From contig NC_068340.1 in the NCBI RefSeq assembly GCF_014633365.1, positions 23,105,879-23,169,878 of the forward strand: a stretch of 64,000 bases of DNA, written 5' to 3'. Under the pieces are notes generated by a model. It worked only from the letters and a program-made list of their open reading frames with translations, was not told the origin of the DNA and searched no databases. Each line of letters starts with the position of its first letter. Within the stretch, counting starts at the first letter, position 1. The position numbers and the translations under genes are program-made. The DNA comes from Diospyros lotus (lineage: Eukaryota; Streptophyta; Magnoliopsida; Ericales; Ebenaceae). Below, in pieces: positions 1 to 10,830 of the stretch.

Positions 1-226
1 AGATTTTGGAATGATTACAAAAGATATTAGAAGATTTAGAATGATTATAGAAGATTTACAATGATTGCAGAGAATCTTAGAAGATTTTGGAATGATTGCA
101 AAAGATATCAAAAGATTTGGAATGATTATAGAAAATCTTAGAAGATTTGGAATGATTGGAAAAGATTTTGAAAGATTTGAAATGATTGCAGAATATATAT
201 TTCTTGGTGGCTAAGTTTCCTAAACA

Positions 227-234
227 TATAAATA
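227..234 (+). promoter_or_regulatory. TATA box of 5' LTR
   Basis: TATAAATA followed by GGGGCT; the same motif is at 5387-5394 in the 3' LTR. It marks the probable U3/R promoter of the element, with transcription expected to start some 30 bases downstream. Confidence 0.7.
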
Positions 235-470
235 GGGGCTCAAGGCTAAGGATTCTCTCATTCGAAGTTGTGATACATTTGTGCTAGACGAGAGTGCTTC
301 GGGTTTAGTGGATAGAGGGTTTTTAAAGCATACGCGAGGCATCACACGCGTAGAGCACTTGGGCAGCGCGTGAGGACCTGTAAGGAGGTGGTTTGGTTAA
401 AAGACTTGAGGAGTTGCACGAAAATTGAGGTTGGGCACAAGATTCGAGGTGTTCTGAGTTTCGTTCAAGG

Positions 471-995
471 TGAGTGTTCTACCGAAAAACTTGGTTTTAA
501 GTTGTGAGTGGTTCTCCTTCAAAACTTGATTTATTGTGAGTGTTCTACCGAAAAACTTGGTTTTAAGTTGTGAGTGGTTCTCCTCCAAAACTTGATTTAT
601 TGTGAGTGTTCTACCTGAAAACTTGGTTTTAAGTTGTGAGTGGTTTTCCTCCAAAACTTGATTTATTGTGAGTGTTCTACCTGAAAACTTGGTTTTAAGT
701 TGTGAGTGGTTCTCCTCCAAAACTTGATTTATTGTGAGTGTTCTACCGAAAAACTTGGTTTTAAGTTGTGAGTGGTTCTCCTCCAAAACTTGATTTATTG
801 TGAGTGTTCTACCTGAAAACTTGGTTTTAAGTTGTGAGTGGTTCTCCTCCAAAACTTGATTTATTGTGAGTGTTCTACCTGAAAACTTGGTTTTAAGTTG
901 TGAGTGGTTCTCCTCCAAAACTTGATTTATTGTGAGTGTTCTACCTGAAAACTTGGTTTTAAGTTGTGAGTGGCCCCCAAAACTTGATTTATTGT
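471..995 (+). repeat. 66-bp tandem array in 5' LTR, 8 units plus a degenerate tail
   Basis: Units start at 471, 537, 603, 669, 735, 801, 867 and 933, each beginning TGAGTGTTCTACC. They differ mainly at a CGAAAA/TGAAAA position. Because 66 is a multiple of three and the reverse strand lacks stops, a spurious 22-residue repeat frame is open through the array on the minus strand (397-918). Confidence 0.95.
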
Positions 996-1191
996 GCTTG
1001 TTCTATCTGAACATATGGTGATTTCATGCAAAATGGTTTTGTGCATTAAAACGGTAACCGGTGACGGTTGGATTTATGAGGGAGGTTTGTCCCTAAACGT
1101 TTTGAACTATGCATTGCATTTTATAAATGTTGTTTATACGATGCATTGAATTGTGAATTGTGGCATTGTTTTGAGTTTTATGTGTACGTAT

Positions 1192-1543
1192 GGAATGTCA
1201 GTCTCGGATGTTGTCTGGATAGTGTAGCCATAATTCTCCAAGGGCGTGACGGAATAATAGGGGTATCTGATGCTGGTGTGCATGTCAGGATAGTCGCCTT
1301 GGTTTTCGTGCCAGACCGTTTGGTCAGGAAAGTTGCACTAGGACGTCTAGGTGGTCCATACTGTGTTGTTCATGTGGGATGTCAGCCTAGGATGTTGTTT
1401 GGATAGTGTAGCCATAATTCTCCAAGGGCGTGACGGAATAATAGGGGTATCTTATGCTAGGTGTGCATGTCAGGATAGCCGCCTTGATTTCCGTGCCAGG
1501 CCGTTTGGCCAGGAAAGTTGCACTAGGACGACTAGGTGGTCCA
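1192..1543 (+). repeat. 184-bp tandem duplication in 5' LTR
   Basis: Copy one starts at 1192 (GGAATGTCAG) and copy two at 1376 (GGGATGTCAG). Both contain AGTGTAGCCATAATTCTCC and end near GGTGGTCCAT. Confidence 0.9.
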
Positions 1544-2007
1544 TGTGAAATTTTGGAGTTGGGATTGTATGGTGGTTCCTGGATGCTTAAGGTGGGAACG
1601 TATTCTGGTGAGATGCGTTGGCAGCCCCATTTAAGCTAGAATCGCGTCGCGTCATCGTGTCGTTGAGTCGGTGTGGTGGCATAGCTTTTAGAGAGATTGC
1701 TCTTTTCCCGTGGTAGGGTTAAGCGCGTGGGAATTCTCTTGAGCTAGGGTTACCGGGTATATTGGTTTATTTCATGTCTTGCATTATTCATGAAAAATGT
1801 GTTTTGAACTCTCACTTAGATGATTCATCATCTAATTTGGACTTTGTCCCTGAAATATTCAAACGTTCCAGGTGAAGGCAGCTGTGCAAAAGGAAAAGGA
1901 ATCGTCGAGGAGTGACGGCGATTAGCGGATAGTTTACATTATGTCTTTTCAGTTATGTTATTTACTTTTGAAAATGTCATGTAAACGTTGGTGCAACTTT
2001 ATATATA

Positions 2008-2013
2008 AATAAA
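2008..2013 (+). terminator. AATAAA polyadenylation signal in 5' LTR
   Basis: AATAAA in an AT-rich context about 215 bases before the LTR end. The 3' LTR copy at 7040-7045 would serve the element's own transcript. Confidence 0.55.
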
Positions 2014-2230
2014 GTGGTTTCGGTTATGACCTGTTGAGGTTTCGATCTAGCTTTCGCATTTGTGTTGGTGAACCTGTCTTGGTTTATTAATGGTTCATAG
2101 TTGATATACTGAGAAGGTGTAACGGGATCTTCGGGGAATGGTTTTTGTGATGGGTTTTTGTTTGAAAAAAAATTTTTATCCCCGGAATCTTACATTACGT
2201 TAATGCTCCCAGGAATTGGGGTGTTACAAT

Positions 2231-2248
2231 TGGTATCAAAGCGAAGGT
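2231..2248 (+). other. Primer binding site (initiator tRNA-Met type)
   Basis: TGGTATCAAAGCG begins two bases after the LTR end. It matches the TGGTATCAGAGC site of many plant LTR elements with one change. Confidence 0.85.
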
Positions 2249-2761
2249 TTGGAATTTAAGAGACTCTGATTAGGGTTTGAAATTTAAGGGACTCTGATTA
2301 GAACGATGGTTATTTGAGGATTATAGATTTCGTTAGAAATTTAGAAACTATCGATTCGAGATCAATAGTTGAAATCCTTACGTGGAGTATTGAGATAACT
2401 AGAAGTTATCGGGAGTGATCGAGTTAGAAATAATTCCATTTGGTTTAAGGATCCTAGGGATATTGAACTTAGGATGATTCGATAAGTGTTGTGGAGAATC
2501 GAGGTAAGGTACCTCAAGGAAACGACTCATGGGAACAAGTCGAGAGTGTTTAGTTCAACTGTTGATCTAGAAAATGAAGTGGTCGGGTTGTAGGATTGAG
2601 TCCCGTAAAGATGATTGGAGATTAGAAATTGTCACTATTCATGATTTGAGATTTGGACAGGGTATCCCTGATGGTTATGGGACCCAAAAGATCTTTTAGC
2701 AAGATAGAGATTATCTTTAAGTGAGATTTGCACTGATTAACGAAGTGTTTTTCTTTTTCAG

Positions 2762-3952
2762 ATGGTGAAAACTCGGACAGTCATGGATCTCAGCGAGCGA
2801 GATGAAAGTGATAGTAGTAACAGTCATCATAGCCGTTCTGCGAATCGTGTCACAAACGATGGATGACAAGAGGAGCGATCAAGTCCTAGTGAGAATAGAT
2901 TTGATCGAATGGAAAGAATCTTAGAAGGCATGCTGACACATGTAACGAGGAACGAGCCATCGAGGCATACAACTCATGTGTTGGATCAGTATCGCCGACA
3001 GAGACCCCTGGTGTTCAGGGGAAAAGCAGAAGACGACCCCTGCATGGCGGAATACTGGATGGAGCAAACCGAGAAGCTGCTCCAACATTTGCAGTGCAGT
3101 GACGAAGATAAGGTCAATTGTGCTACATTCATGCTTGAGGAAGACGCTGCACGATGGTGGCAATCAGCCCAGCGAGCTTTGCAAAGGACACCTAGGCAAG
3201 TGGAACAAGATCCAAGGCCAAGGCAAGCTCAACCTGTGACTTGGGCTAGATTCAAGGAAGCGTTTGACACAAAATATTTTCCTTGAAGCTGGAGAGAAGA
3301 AAAGACTTGGGAGTTCATGAAGTTAAAGCAGACTGACGAGATGTCGGTGACCCAATATGACGTAAAGTTTACTCAACTGATCCGGTATGTACCTATGTAC
3401 GAAGCCGATGAGTGGCAGAAAGCCCAGAAATTTGTGGGTGGATTGAAAGTGGGACTGCAGCAAGCTCTTAGCTCGTGGACTTTGGACACCTACAATGAGG
3501 CATTGCATAGAGCCTTATCCACTGAGACTAATCTACTGCGAGTTGGTTTGATTCGATCGGACGAGAAGAAGAAAGATCCGAAAGGTGGGGAGCATAAATC
3601 AGATGGAAGGAACTCCAAAAGCAATGAGCCATGTTCCCGATGCGGCAAGGTACACTCTGGGAAACAATGTTTCCAAGGACATATTCGATGTTTTTCGTGT
3701 GGTGAAGAAGGACACAAGCAAAATGATTGTCCTAAGAATAAAGAGACACCACCGATCGGGAATCGAATGAGGATTACATGTTTTTCGTGTCAATAACCTG
3801 GTCACTACTCGAGCGAATGTCCAAAGAGGCAGAAGGTGGAACAAATGGGAAAAGCAAACGAGGCTCAAAAACCTCGCCCTGGACGAGTTTTCTACCTGTC
3901 AAAGGATGACGACGATATCTACTGGACAAAAGAGAAAGGTACGCCGAGTTAA
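2762..3952 (+). pseudogene. gag: gag, Ty3/gypsy chromovirus type, three nonsense codons
   Basis: Gag forms the particle that packages element RNA. One continuous frame of 396 codons runs from ATG 2762 to TAA 3950-3952, interrupted by TGA at 2864, TGA at 3284 and TAA at 3794, with no frameshift. The retrotransposon-gag core is seen as CATFMLEEDAARWWQ, then TWARFKEAFDTKYFP and a SVTQYDVKF segment. The C-terminal third has three cysteine/histidine knuckles: CSRCGKVHSGKQC, CFSCGEEGHKQNDC, and CFSC.PGHYSSEC with a stop after its second cysteine. The frame ends naturally after an acidic tail with no pol behind it. The upstream ATG 2762 was chosen because it is in frame and follows the untranslated leader; 2909 is an internal methionine. 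Confidence 0.88.
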
Positions 3953-4284
3953 GTTCAATATTGTCAATTTCTGTGTGATTTTATCATATGCATTAACAAT
4001 AAAGTCGGCTGGGAGTCAATGAAATGTATTTTGAGGATACGATTAGAAATAATATTAAGTATTATGAATTATTTTGGATATGTGTAACCGCCTGTTTTGA
4101 GCTACAACAAGATATTCTGGAAGATAAGAGACATGTTTGGTAAGCTCGAATCATATAGAGATGTAGGTTATGAGTAAATTCTAAGGATTAGGAATGGTAA
4201 TTAGGTAGGACATTTCAATTGGGAGACATTAACAATAGCAGTGATTCAATTATCACGGACCAAATTTCGAGGACGAAATTTATT
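3953..4284 (+). other. Non-coding 3' internal region of gag-only element
   Basis: No coding sequence recognised. The last part contains CGAGGACGAAATT, a segment usually found just before the polypurine tract in plant chromoviruses. It appears that pol has been removed between gag and this segment. Confidence 0.7.
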
Positions 4285-4297
4285 TAGGGGGGGAGAA
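4285..4297 (+). other. Polypurine tract
   Basis: AGGGGGGGAGAA-type purine run immediately before the TG of the 3' LTR; expected plus-strand priming site. Confidence 0.85.
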
Positions 4298-5386
4298 TGT
4301 AATACCTGAGAATGATTTGAGGTCATAAATAATATTTGATGAAGGGCATAAATGGACTTTGTGGAAAATAAGACTATAGGGTACACTAACGTAACTTTGG
4401 ACGATCGAATTAGTCAGAGGGAGTACCCTGGACCCTAGATAGCCAAGAAAAATGGTATAGTATCGACAAGTAATACGAGTTATGATTTTAGGCATCAAAA
4501 GAAGTTGCATCGGGAACGGTTCCCGTAGGCTAAAAAAAGGCAATTGTGATTTAGGCTGAAATATCGAATTATCGTACGGGGCATCCGGGAAGTCAATGGA
4601 ACCCCGAGGAAGTTCATATTTGGCATATAGAGTAACCCTTCAGTAGTTTTTGGAAGAAACAAAAGGGTTTGTAGCTAAAATGAAAATTCGGGCCTAAGTG
4701 CAGTTTTTTCAAAATTGACAGAGGGAGATTGAAACGATATTTTTTCGAAATTTTAAAGAGAATGTTTTGGGATATTTCAAAGGGTTATAAAGGTCTTTAA
4801 AGAGAAGTTCAGTTTTTGAGCCAGGGGCAAAATCGTAATTTTTGAGGTTGGGATAAAAGTGTAATTTTTCAGGGACTAAAATGCAATTAAAAATTAGCTC
4901 GGGGACCATGTTGAAAAGGGTCTAAGTGCAATTATCTAAAAGTTTAGGCCAAAGTGTAATTCTTGAAATCTTTTTACTAGGGGCATTTGGGAGATTCAGG
5001 AAAAAGCTTCATAAATGACTTTAGAGATATGGATGAAGTCTCATGATGACGTTAGAGATAAGATGAAGGCTCATGATGACTTTAAGGATAAGATTTGTAT
5101 AAGATTTCATTAGATAAGAAAAGATTTGATTTGGATAACAATGATTGCAGAAGATCTTATAAGATTTTGGAATGATTACAAAAGATATTAGAAGATTTAG
5201 AATGATTATAGAAGATTTACAATGATTGCAGAGAATCTTAGAAGATTTTGAAATGATTGCAAAAGATATCAAAAGATTTGGAATGATTATAGAAAATCTT
5301 AGAAGGTTTGGAATGATTGGAAAGATTTTGAAAGATTTGAAATGATTGCAGAATATATATTTCTTGGTGGCTAAGTTTCCTAAACA

Positions 5387-5394
5387 TATAAATA
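5387..5394 (+). promoter_or_regulatory. TATA box of 3' LTR
   Basis: TATAAATA, identical in context to the 5' LTR copy. In this position it could drive read-out transcription rightward into the Tat-like element. Confidence 0.65.
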
Positions 5395-5630
5395 GGGGCT
5401 CAAGACTAAGGATTCTCTCATTCGAAGTTGTGATACATTTGTGCTAGACGAGAGTGCTTCGAGTTTAGTAGATAGAGGGTTTTTAAAGCATAAGCGAGGC
5501 ATCACATGCGTAGAGCACTTGGGCAGCGCGTGAGGACTTGTAAGGAGGTGGTTTGGTTAAAAGACTTGAGGAGTTGCACGAAAATTGAGGTTGGGCACAA
5601 GATTCGAGGTGTTCTGAGTTTCGTTCAAGG

Positions 5631-6027
5631 TGAGTGTTCTACCGAAAAACTTGGTTTTAAGTTGTGAGTGGTTCTCCTCCAAAACTTGATTTATTGTGAG
5701 TGTTCTACCGAAAAACTTGGTTTTAAGTTGTGAGTGGTTCTCCTCCAAAACTTGATTTATTGTGAGTGTTCTACCTGAAAACTTGGTTTTAAGTTGTGAG
5801 TGGTTCTCCTCCAAAACTTGATTTATTGTGAGTGTTCTACCTGAAAACTTGGTTTCAAGTTGTGAGTGGTTCTCCTCCAAAACTTGATTTATTGTGAGTG
5901 TTCTACCTGAAAACTTGGTTTTAAGTTGTGAGTGGTTCTCCTCCAAAACTTGATTTATTGTGAGTGTTCTACCTGAAAACTTGGTTTTAAGTTGTGAGTG
6001 TTTGCCCCCAAAACTTGATTTATTGTG
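5631..6027 (+). repeat. 66-bp tandem array in 3' LTR, 6 units plus a degenerate tail
   Basis: Units start at 5631, 5697, 5763, 5829, 5895 and 5961. This is the same array as in the 5' LTR but with two units fewer. Confidence 0.95.
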
Positions 6028-6222
6028 CTTGTTCTATCTGAACATATGGTGATTTCATGCAAAATTGTTTTGTGCATTAAAATGGTAACCGGTGACGGTT
6101 GGATTTATGAGGGAGGTTTGTCCCTAAACGTTTTGAACTGTGCATTGCATTTTATAAATGTTGTTTATACGATGCATTGAATTGTGAATTGTGGCATTGT
6201 CTTGAGTTTTATGTGTACGTAT

Positions 6223-6574
6223 GGAATGTCAGTCTCGGATGTTGTCTGGATAGTGTAGCCATAATTCTCCAAGGGCGTGACAGAATAATAGGGGTATCTG
6301 ATGCTGGTGTGCATGTCAGGATAGCCGCCTTGGTTTCTGTGCCAGACCGTTTGGTCAGGGAAGTTGCACTAAGACGACTAGGTGGTCCATACTGTGTTGT
6401 TCATGTGGGATGTCAGGCTAGGATGTTGTCTGGATAGTGTAGCCATAATTCTCCAAGGGCGTGACGGAATAATAGGGGTATCTTATGCTAGGTGTGCATG
6501 TCAGGATAGCCGCCTTGATTTCCGTGCCAGGACGTTTTGCCAGGGAAGTTGCACTAGGACGACTAGGTGGTCCA
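6223..6574 (+). repeat. 184-bp tandem duplication in 3' LTR
   Basis: The same duplication as in the 5' LTR, with copies starting at 6223 and 6407, so it was present before this insertion. Confidence 0.9.
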
Positions 6575-7039
6575 TGTGAAATTTTGGAGTTGGGATTGTA
6601 TGGTGGTTCCTGGATGCTTAAGGTGAGAACGTATTCTGGTGAGATGCGTTGGCAGTCCCATTTAAGCTAGAATCGCGTCGCGTCGTCGTGTCATCGAGTC
6701 GGTGTGGTGGCATAGCTTTTAGAGAGATTGCTCTTTTCCCGTGGTAGGGTTAAGCGCGTGGGAATTCTCTTGAGCTAGGGTTTACCGAGTATATTGGTTT
6801 ATTTCATGTCTTGCATTATTCATGAAAAATGTGTTTTGAACTCTCACTTAGATGATTCATCATCTAATTTGGACTTTGTCCCTGGAATATTCAAACGTTC
6901 CAGGTGAAGGCAGCGGTGCAAAAGGGAAAGGAATCGTCGAGGAGTGACGGCGATTAGCGGATAGTTTACATTATGTCTTTTCAGTTATGTTATTTACTTT
7001 TGAAAACGTCATGTAAACGTTGGTGCAACTTTATATATA

Positions 7040-7045
7040 AATAAA
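7040..7045 (+). terminator. AATAAA polyadenylation signal in 3' LTR
   Basis: Equivalent of the signal in the 5' LTR, placed in the probable R/U5 part of the 3' LTR. Confidence 0.55.
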
Positions 7046-7440
7046 GTGGTTTCGGTTATGACCTGTTGAGGTTTCGATCTAGCTTTCGCATTTGTGTTGG
7101 TGAACCTGTCTTGGTTTATTAATGGTTCATAGTTGATATACTGAGAAGGTGTAACGGGATCTTCGGGGAATGGTTTTTGTGATGGGTTTTTGTTTGAAAA
7201 AAAAAATTTATCCCTGGAATCTTACGTTACGTTAACGCTCCCAGGAATTAGGGTGTTACAGCTTGGATAAGGTGCTTGGTAACTATACCAAGCCTCTGGA
7301 CAAGAAAGAGGTGTCGGGTGATGCACTCTGCGATTACGTCGCTCGCCACAGTCTTTTGGTCAGATTCTTCGCTCGATTTCGTATTTCTTGTTCCACCTTC
7401 TTCTCACATACTGACCTTCCAAGTTTCACATGCTTCCCTA

Positions 7441-8097
7441 GGTGTCTTCAAGTAGAAAGAAAAGAGAGCCCGAGCCGTTAAGGAAAAAAAGAAGCTCGAG
7501 GCCACTATCGGGGTGCTTAGGAAGGATAAGAAAAAGCTAGAGGAGAGTCTAGCCTTCTTGACAAATGAGTGCAAGAAATACCGAAGCAAAGTCGAGGGCA
7601 TGAAGGATCGAGTAAGAGAGGCCGAAAGAGCTAAGACTGAGGCCGAAGACGAGTTGGCCAGCGAGAAGTGGATGTATGATTCGGCCTTTTCCTAGGCGAC
7701 CTCGAAGCTGAATAAGGCTGAGGTGGAGCTAGTTACAACATGGGATGATTTGGAGCAAACCTGGAAGTGAGCTTAAGCGGTAGAACAGGAGGTCGAGCAA
7801 CTAAAGGTCGATGTTGAGGTTCGGGTAGTGAAGGAACGCGAGGAGGTCGAGTCTGATATTTGCATTGCATTTGTTTTCACTTTGTGGAAAACGCATCCAG
7901 ATCTCGACTTTTCTTGCTTTGGCGAGGAAGCGGTGGAGGTAGTGAAGAAATATGCTACCGATGCCGCGAACTCCAGAGTCATTGCTACCGAGCCTGAACT
8001 CGATCAGATCATGGCCGACGACCTCTCTACTGAAGATGCTGGCAATCCAGCTCCCCAAGATGCGGCTGCTCCGAGCTCGACTTCTCCAAGCCATTAG
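7441..8097 (+). pseudogene. Additional antisense coiled-coil frame of Tat element
   Basis: A single plus-strand frame from about 7441 to TAG/TAA-free end at 8097 carries four in-frame stops (after GVFK at 7453, at 7693, and two near 7768-7776). The first half is charged heptad-like sequence (KEKKKLEATIGVLRKDKKKL, REAERAKTEAEDELASEK), consistent with a coiled coil. The C-terminal half has FTLWKTHPDLDFSCFGEEAV and an acidic serine/proline tail. Its position, downstream of integrase and opposite to pol, matches the antisense additional frames described for Tat elements, whose function is unknown. The bases 7263-7330 (reading GNYTKPLDKKEVSGDAL) probably belong to its N-terminal part. The upstream remainder has been separated by the inserted element ending at 7260. 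Confidence 0.7.
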
Positions 8098-8914
8098 GAT
8101 TTTTTCTTTTTCTTGCTTTATTCTTGTAGTTGGATTTTGAAAGCAATATACTTTTCTCATTTAATTAATTTTTGGTTGCTTCGTCATTTGCTGTAAGTTG
8201 AAACCCAAACACAAAGATCGTGTATGAGTTTAACTTTAGTTAATTCAAGAGCACCTTTAGTTCACAACTAGTAAATCTCAAAACTAAACAACTTTGGATA
8301 ATATGTTAAGTAAGATTTCATTAGTTCGAGCCGTATGTCTAGTAGGTCATGATCATGAGATCAAATCTAAGCTAACATACGGTAGCTCGATGATTGTTAG
8401 ATTAAATCTCATTTTTCCGTCAAGTTATATGTCCAGGTAGATCGCAATTCGATCCCAGCTAATGTACCATGACTTTTAGGGGCTTAGTGAGGTCAAGATG
8501 AACACCCAGGTAGGTTGCAATCCATGACTTCTGTCAAGATGAGAGGACCCCAGCTAGTGAACCATGACTTATAAGTTTTTTACCGATGTGGTGGATGAAC
8601 AAGCACCAAACCATGACACTACGGTCAAGATGAATGGGCTCTAGTTTGCCGACCATAGCCTAGGGAAAAGGTTAAGATGAATGCTTAGATAAGCCCAAAC
8701 CATGGCACTTAGGCCAAGTTGAATGGGCCCCAACTCGTAAACCATAACCTTTAAACCTCGAATAAGGATCATTTCCCGCTTCTTAAATTTAATGAAAAGC
8801 GGAAATAATAAGATTTGGCAGCAACAATCGTAAGTTCAGTTCTATCACAAAATAATTTTAGCATAAGCAGAACATCATTCAAATATCATGCAAAGAAAAG
8901 ATGTTGCTTATCGA
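8098..8914 (-). repeat. 3' untranslated region of Tat element with degenerate tandem repeats
   Basis: Between about 8340 and 8760 the words ACCATGACTT, GGTCAAGATGAA and GGGCCCCAAC recur at intervals of roughly 50-90 bases, giving a worn tandem array. Tat/Ogre 3' regions are known to hold variable tandem repeats. The rest shows no coding sequence. Confidence 0.6.
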
Positions 8915-10306
8915 AAATATGGTCTGAGATGCTCCACGTTCCAAGCTCGTGGAAGACTAGCTTCGTTCATATCTGCTAAGTGATACGCTCCATTGCCTAG
9001 GTTTTATTTGATAGCATAAGGGTCTTCCCAGTTCGGTCTAGTGCCTCGTCACTGACCTTGTGAGCTCTAGGAAGAATAAGGTGCAGTATGAGGTCACTGA
9101 AATTATAACACCGAACTCTAACCTTTCGATTATAATACCTCACGATTCATTGTGATAGGTAACCATCTTGATGCGAGCTAACTCCCTTGCCTCCTCGAGT
9201 AAATCAAGGCTTGTGGCCAATAGCTGGTTGTTATCCTCAGGGTTGAAGGTAGCTCTTCGTTGACTGATAGCTTCAATCTCCGTAGGGATCATTGCCTCAG
9301 ACCATAGAGAAAGAAGTTTCTCCTGTGGTAATCCGAGCTGTTTTTCGATAAGCTTAGAGTACCATTTGTAGTTCGTCCACCCAGGCTCTTTTTTTGGCTT
9401 CCATCTTTGTCTTCAAGATCTCCTTGATTATTTTGTTGACAACTTCGACTTGACCATTAGCTTGAGGATGATCCACGACCGAAAAGTTCTTCTAGATCCC
9501 CACCAATTCGCAGAACTGGATGAACTGCTCGCTGGTGAACTAGGTCCCATTGTCCGTGATTATCTGTTGGGGAACTCCGAATCTGCATATGATATTACTT
9601 TAGACAAACCTCTCTACTTTTGTCATGGATATTTATGCAAGCTCATTCGCTTCTTCCCATTTAGTGAAGTAATCAACCGCTACTATAGCGTGCTTGCATC
9701 CCCCGCGAGCTATTGGGAGTGGGCCAATTAGGTCCATGCCCCATATGGCGAAGGGCCACGGGCTGCTCATTTACTGCAGATAGGCTGGTGGAGCTCGCGG
9801 TATCTTTGCGAATCTTTGGCACGTGTCACATCTCTTTACCAGATTCGTAGCGTCTTGCTTCAATATAGGCTAATAGAAACCCTGCCGAAGTGCTTTTGGA
9901 GCCAAGGATAGCCCCCAACATGGTTTTCACAGTGACTTGCATGGATTTCCTGGAGTACCGTCTGGCAATCAAGGTCATCGAGGCATCTTAACAAGGGGGC
10001 AGTATATCCCTTTTTGTAGAGCATATCATCATGAAGGTAGTATCTAGTCGCCCGAGCTCGCACACGATGCGCTTTTATTCTGTCATCTGGTAACCTTTCC
10101 TCTTGTAGGTAGTCAATAATGGGCTTCATCCACGAATCTGGGGCCATTGTGATTGCTAAAACCTCACCTTGATCCTTTGTTCTTGGTGCTGCTAGGAACT
10201 CTACCGGAATGGCTTCCAAGAGGAATCTGTATCTCGAGCTTATGTTAGGCAAGCTAGAGCGTCGGCGTGTGAATTTTGGTTCCTTGGCACCTGGCTCACC
10301 TCTCAC
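8915..10306 (-). pseudogene. pol: Tat integrase (pol C-terminal part)
   Basis: The integrase would insert cDNA into the host genome. Conceptual minus-strand reading shows, in order: a pre-integrase stretch (RATRYYLHDDMLYKKGYTAP) with an HASHCENHVGG zinc-binding remnant near 9900; the first catalytic aspartate in GMDLIGP (about 9730); the second in ITDNGT (about 9560), followed by a TAG in place of glutamine; the glutamate in GQVEVVNK (about 9450); and a C-terminal part with NWEDPYAIK and GNGAYHLAD ending near 8915. All three catalytic acids are present, but stops and frameshifts make it inactive. Confidence 0.85.
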
Positions 10307-10371
10307 CTCTCAAAGGTGCACATTAAGTCCCAAAATTTATGGAGGTAGGCTACTATCTTCGAACCCTTAGC

Positions 10372-10686
10372 CTAATATTCACCTCGTATTTGACATACCA
10401 TGAGTTGAGAATCACCGAAGACCGTTAGTCGCTCTGCCTTCACCTCTCTCGCCAGGTGTAGTCCTTCCAACAACGCCTCATACTCTGCTTCATTATTAGT
10501 CGCTTTAAAATCGAACCTCAACGTGTATGGAATTTTATGCCTTTCCAAGCTTATTGGCAGAACCCCAGCTCCGGCTCCATGCTCGTTGGAAGATCTGTCC
10601 ACATATAACTCGCAGGATGGACTTTTTGAAGACTCGATCTCTCCCTCTGTTGGTCTTGTGAATTCAGTAATAAAATCTGCGAGCAC
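10372..10686 (-). pseudogene. pol: Archaeal-type RNase H domain of Tat element
   Basis: Second RNase H, typical of Tat elements, between the ancestral RNase H and integrase. The motifs LYVDRSSNEHGAGAG, NNEAEYEALLEGL and VFGDSQL supply the expected Asp, Glu and Asp. The glycine after the first Asp is replaced by arginine. Confidence 0.82.
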
Positions 10687-10830
10687 TTATCCTTTTATGG
10701 CTGACCTCGGTTTGTACTCTATGTTGAACTGAGTGAGCTCAATGGCCCATTTGAGTAATCAGCCAGATGAGTCGGGCTTTTATAGGACTTGCTTCAGCGG
10801 GTATTTGGTCAACACATCAATTCGATGGGC

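Larger units (their letters stand above)
1..2228 (+). repeat. 5' LTR (partial) of gag-only element
   Basis: Position 1 matches position 5162 of the 3' LTR and homology runs to the terminal TTACA at 2228. The LTR holds four notable blocks: a degenerate repeat built on GAATGATT/AGAAGAT words (1-190), a TATA box at 227, a 66-bp tandem array (471-995) and a 184-bp duplication (1192-1543). Confidence 0.93.
1..7260 (+). mobile_element. Ty3/gypsy (Tekay-like chromovirus) gag-only LTR retrotransposon, 5' end outside window
   Basis: Two long direct repeats (1-2228 and 4298-7260) flank a 2,069-bp internal region. The 3' copy starts TGTAATACC and ends GTGTTACA. A primer binding site follows the 5' LTR and a G-rich polypurine tract precedes the 3' LTR. 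The internal region carries one gag frame with no protease, reverse transcriptase or integrase, so the element would depend on enzymes from a relative. Comparing the LTRs by eye gives about 1-2% substitutions outside the repeat arrays, which suggests a fairly recent insertion. About 864 bases of the 5' LTR lie left of the window. The five bases after the 3' LTR are GCTTG; the matching left duplication cannot be seen. The flank to the right belongs to a Tat-like element, so this is a nested insertion. The Tekay-like assignment rests on the initiator-Met-type primer site, the TGTAAYACC ends and the gag; it is inference. Confidence 0.9.
4298..7260 (+). repeat. 3' LTR (complete) of gag-only element
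   Basis: 2,963 bp, starting TGTAATACC directly after the polypurine tract and ending GTGTTACA. It is shorter than the equivalent 5' LTR would be, because its internal 66-bp array has two units fewer. Confidence 0.95.
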
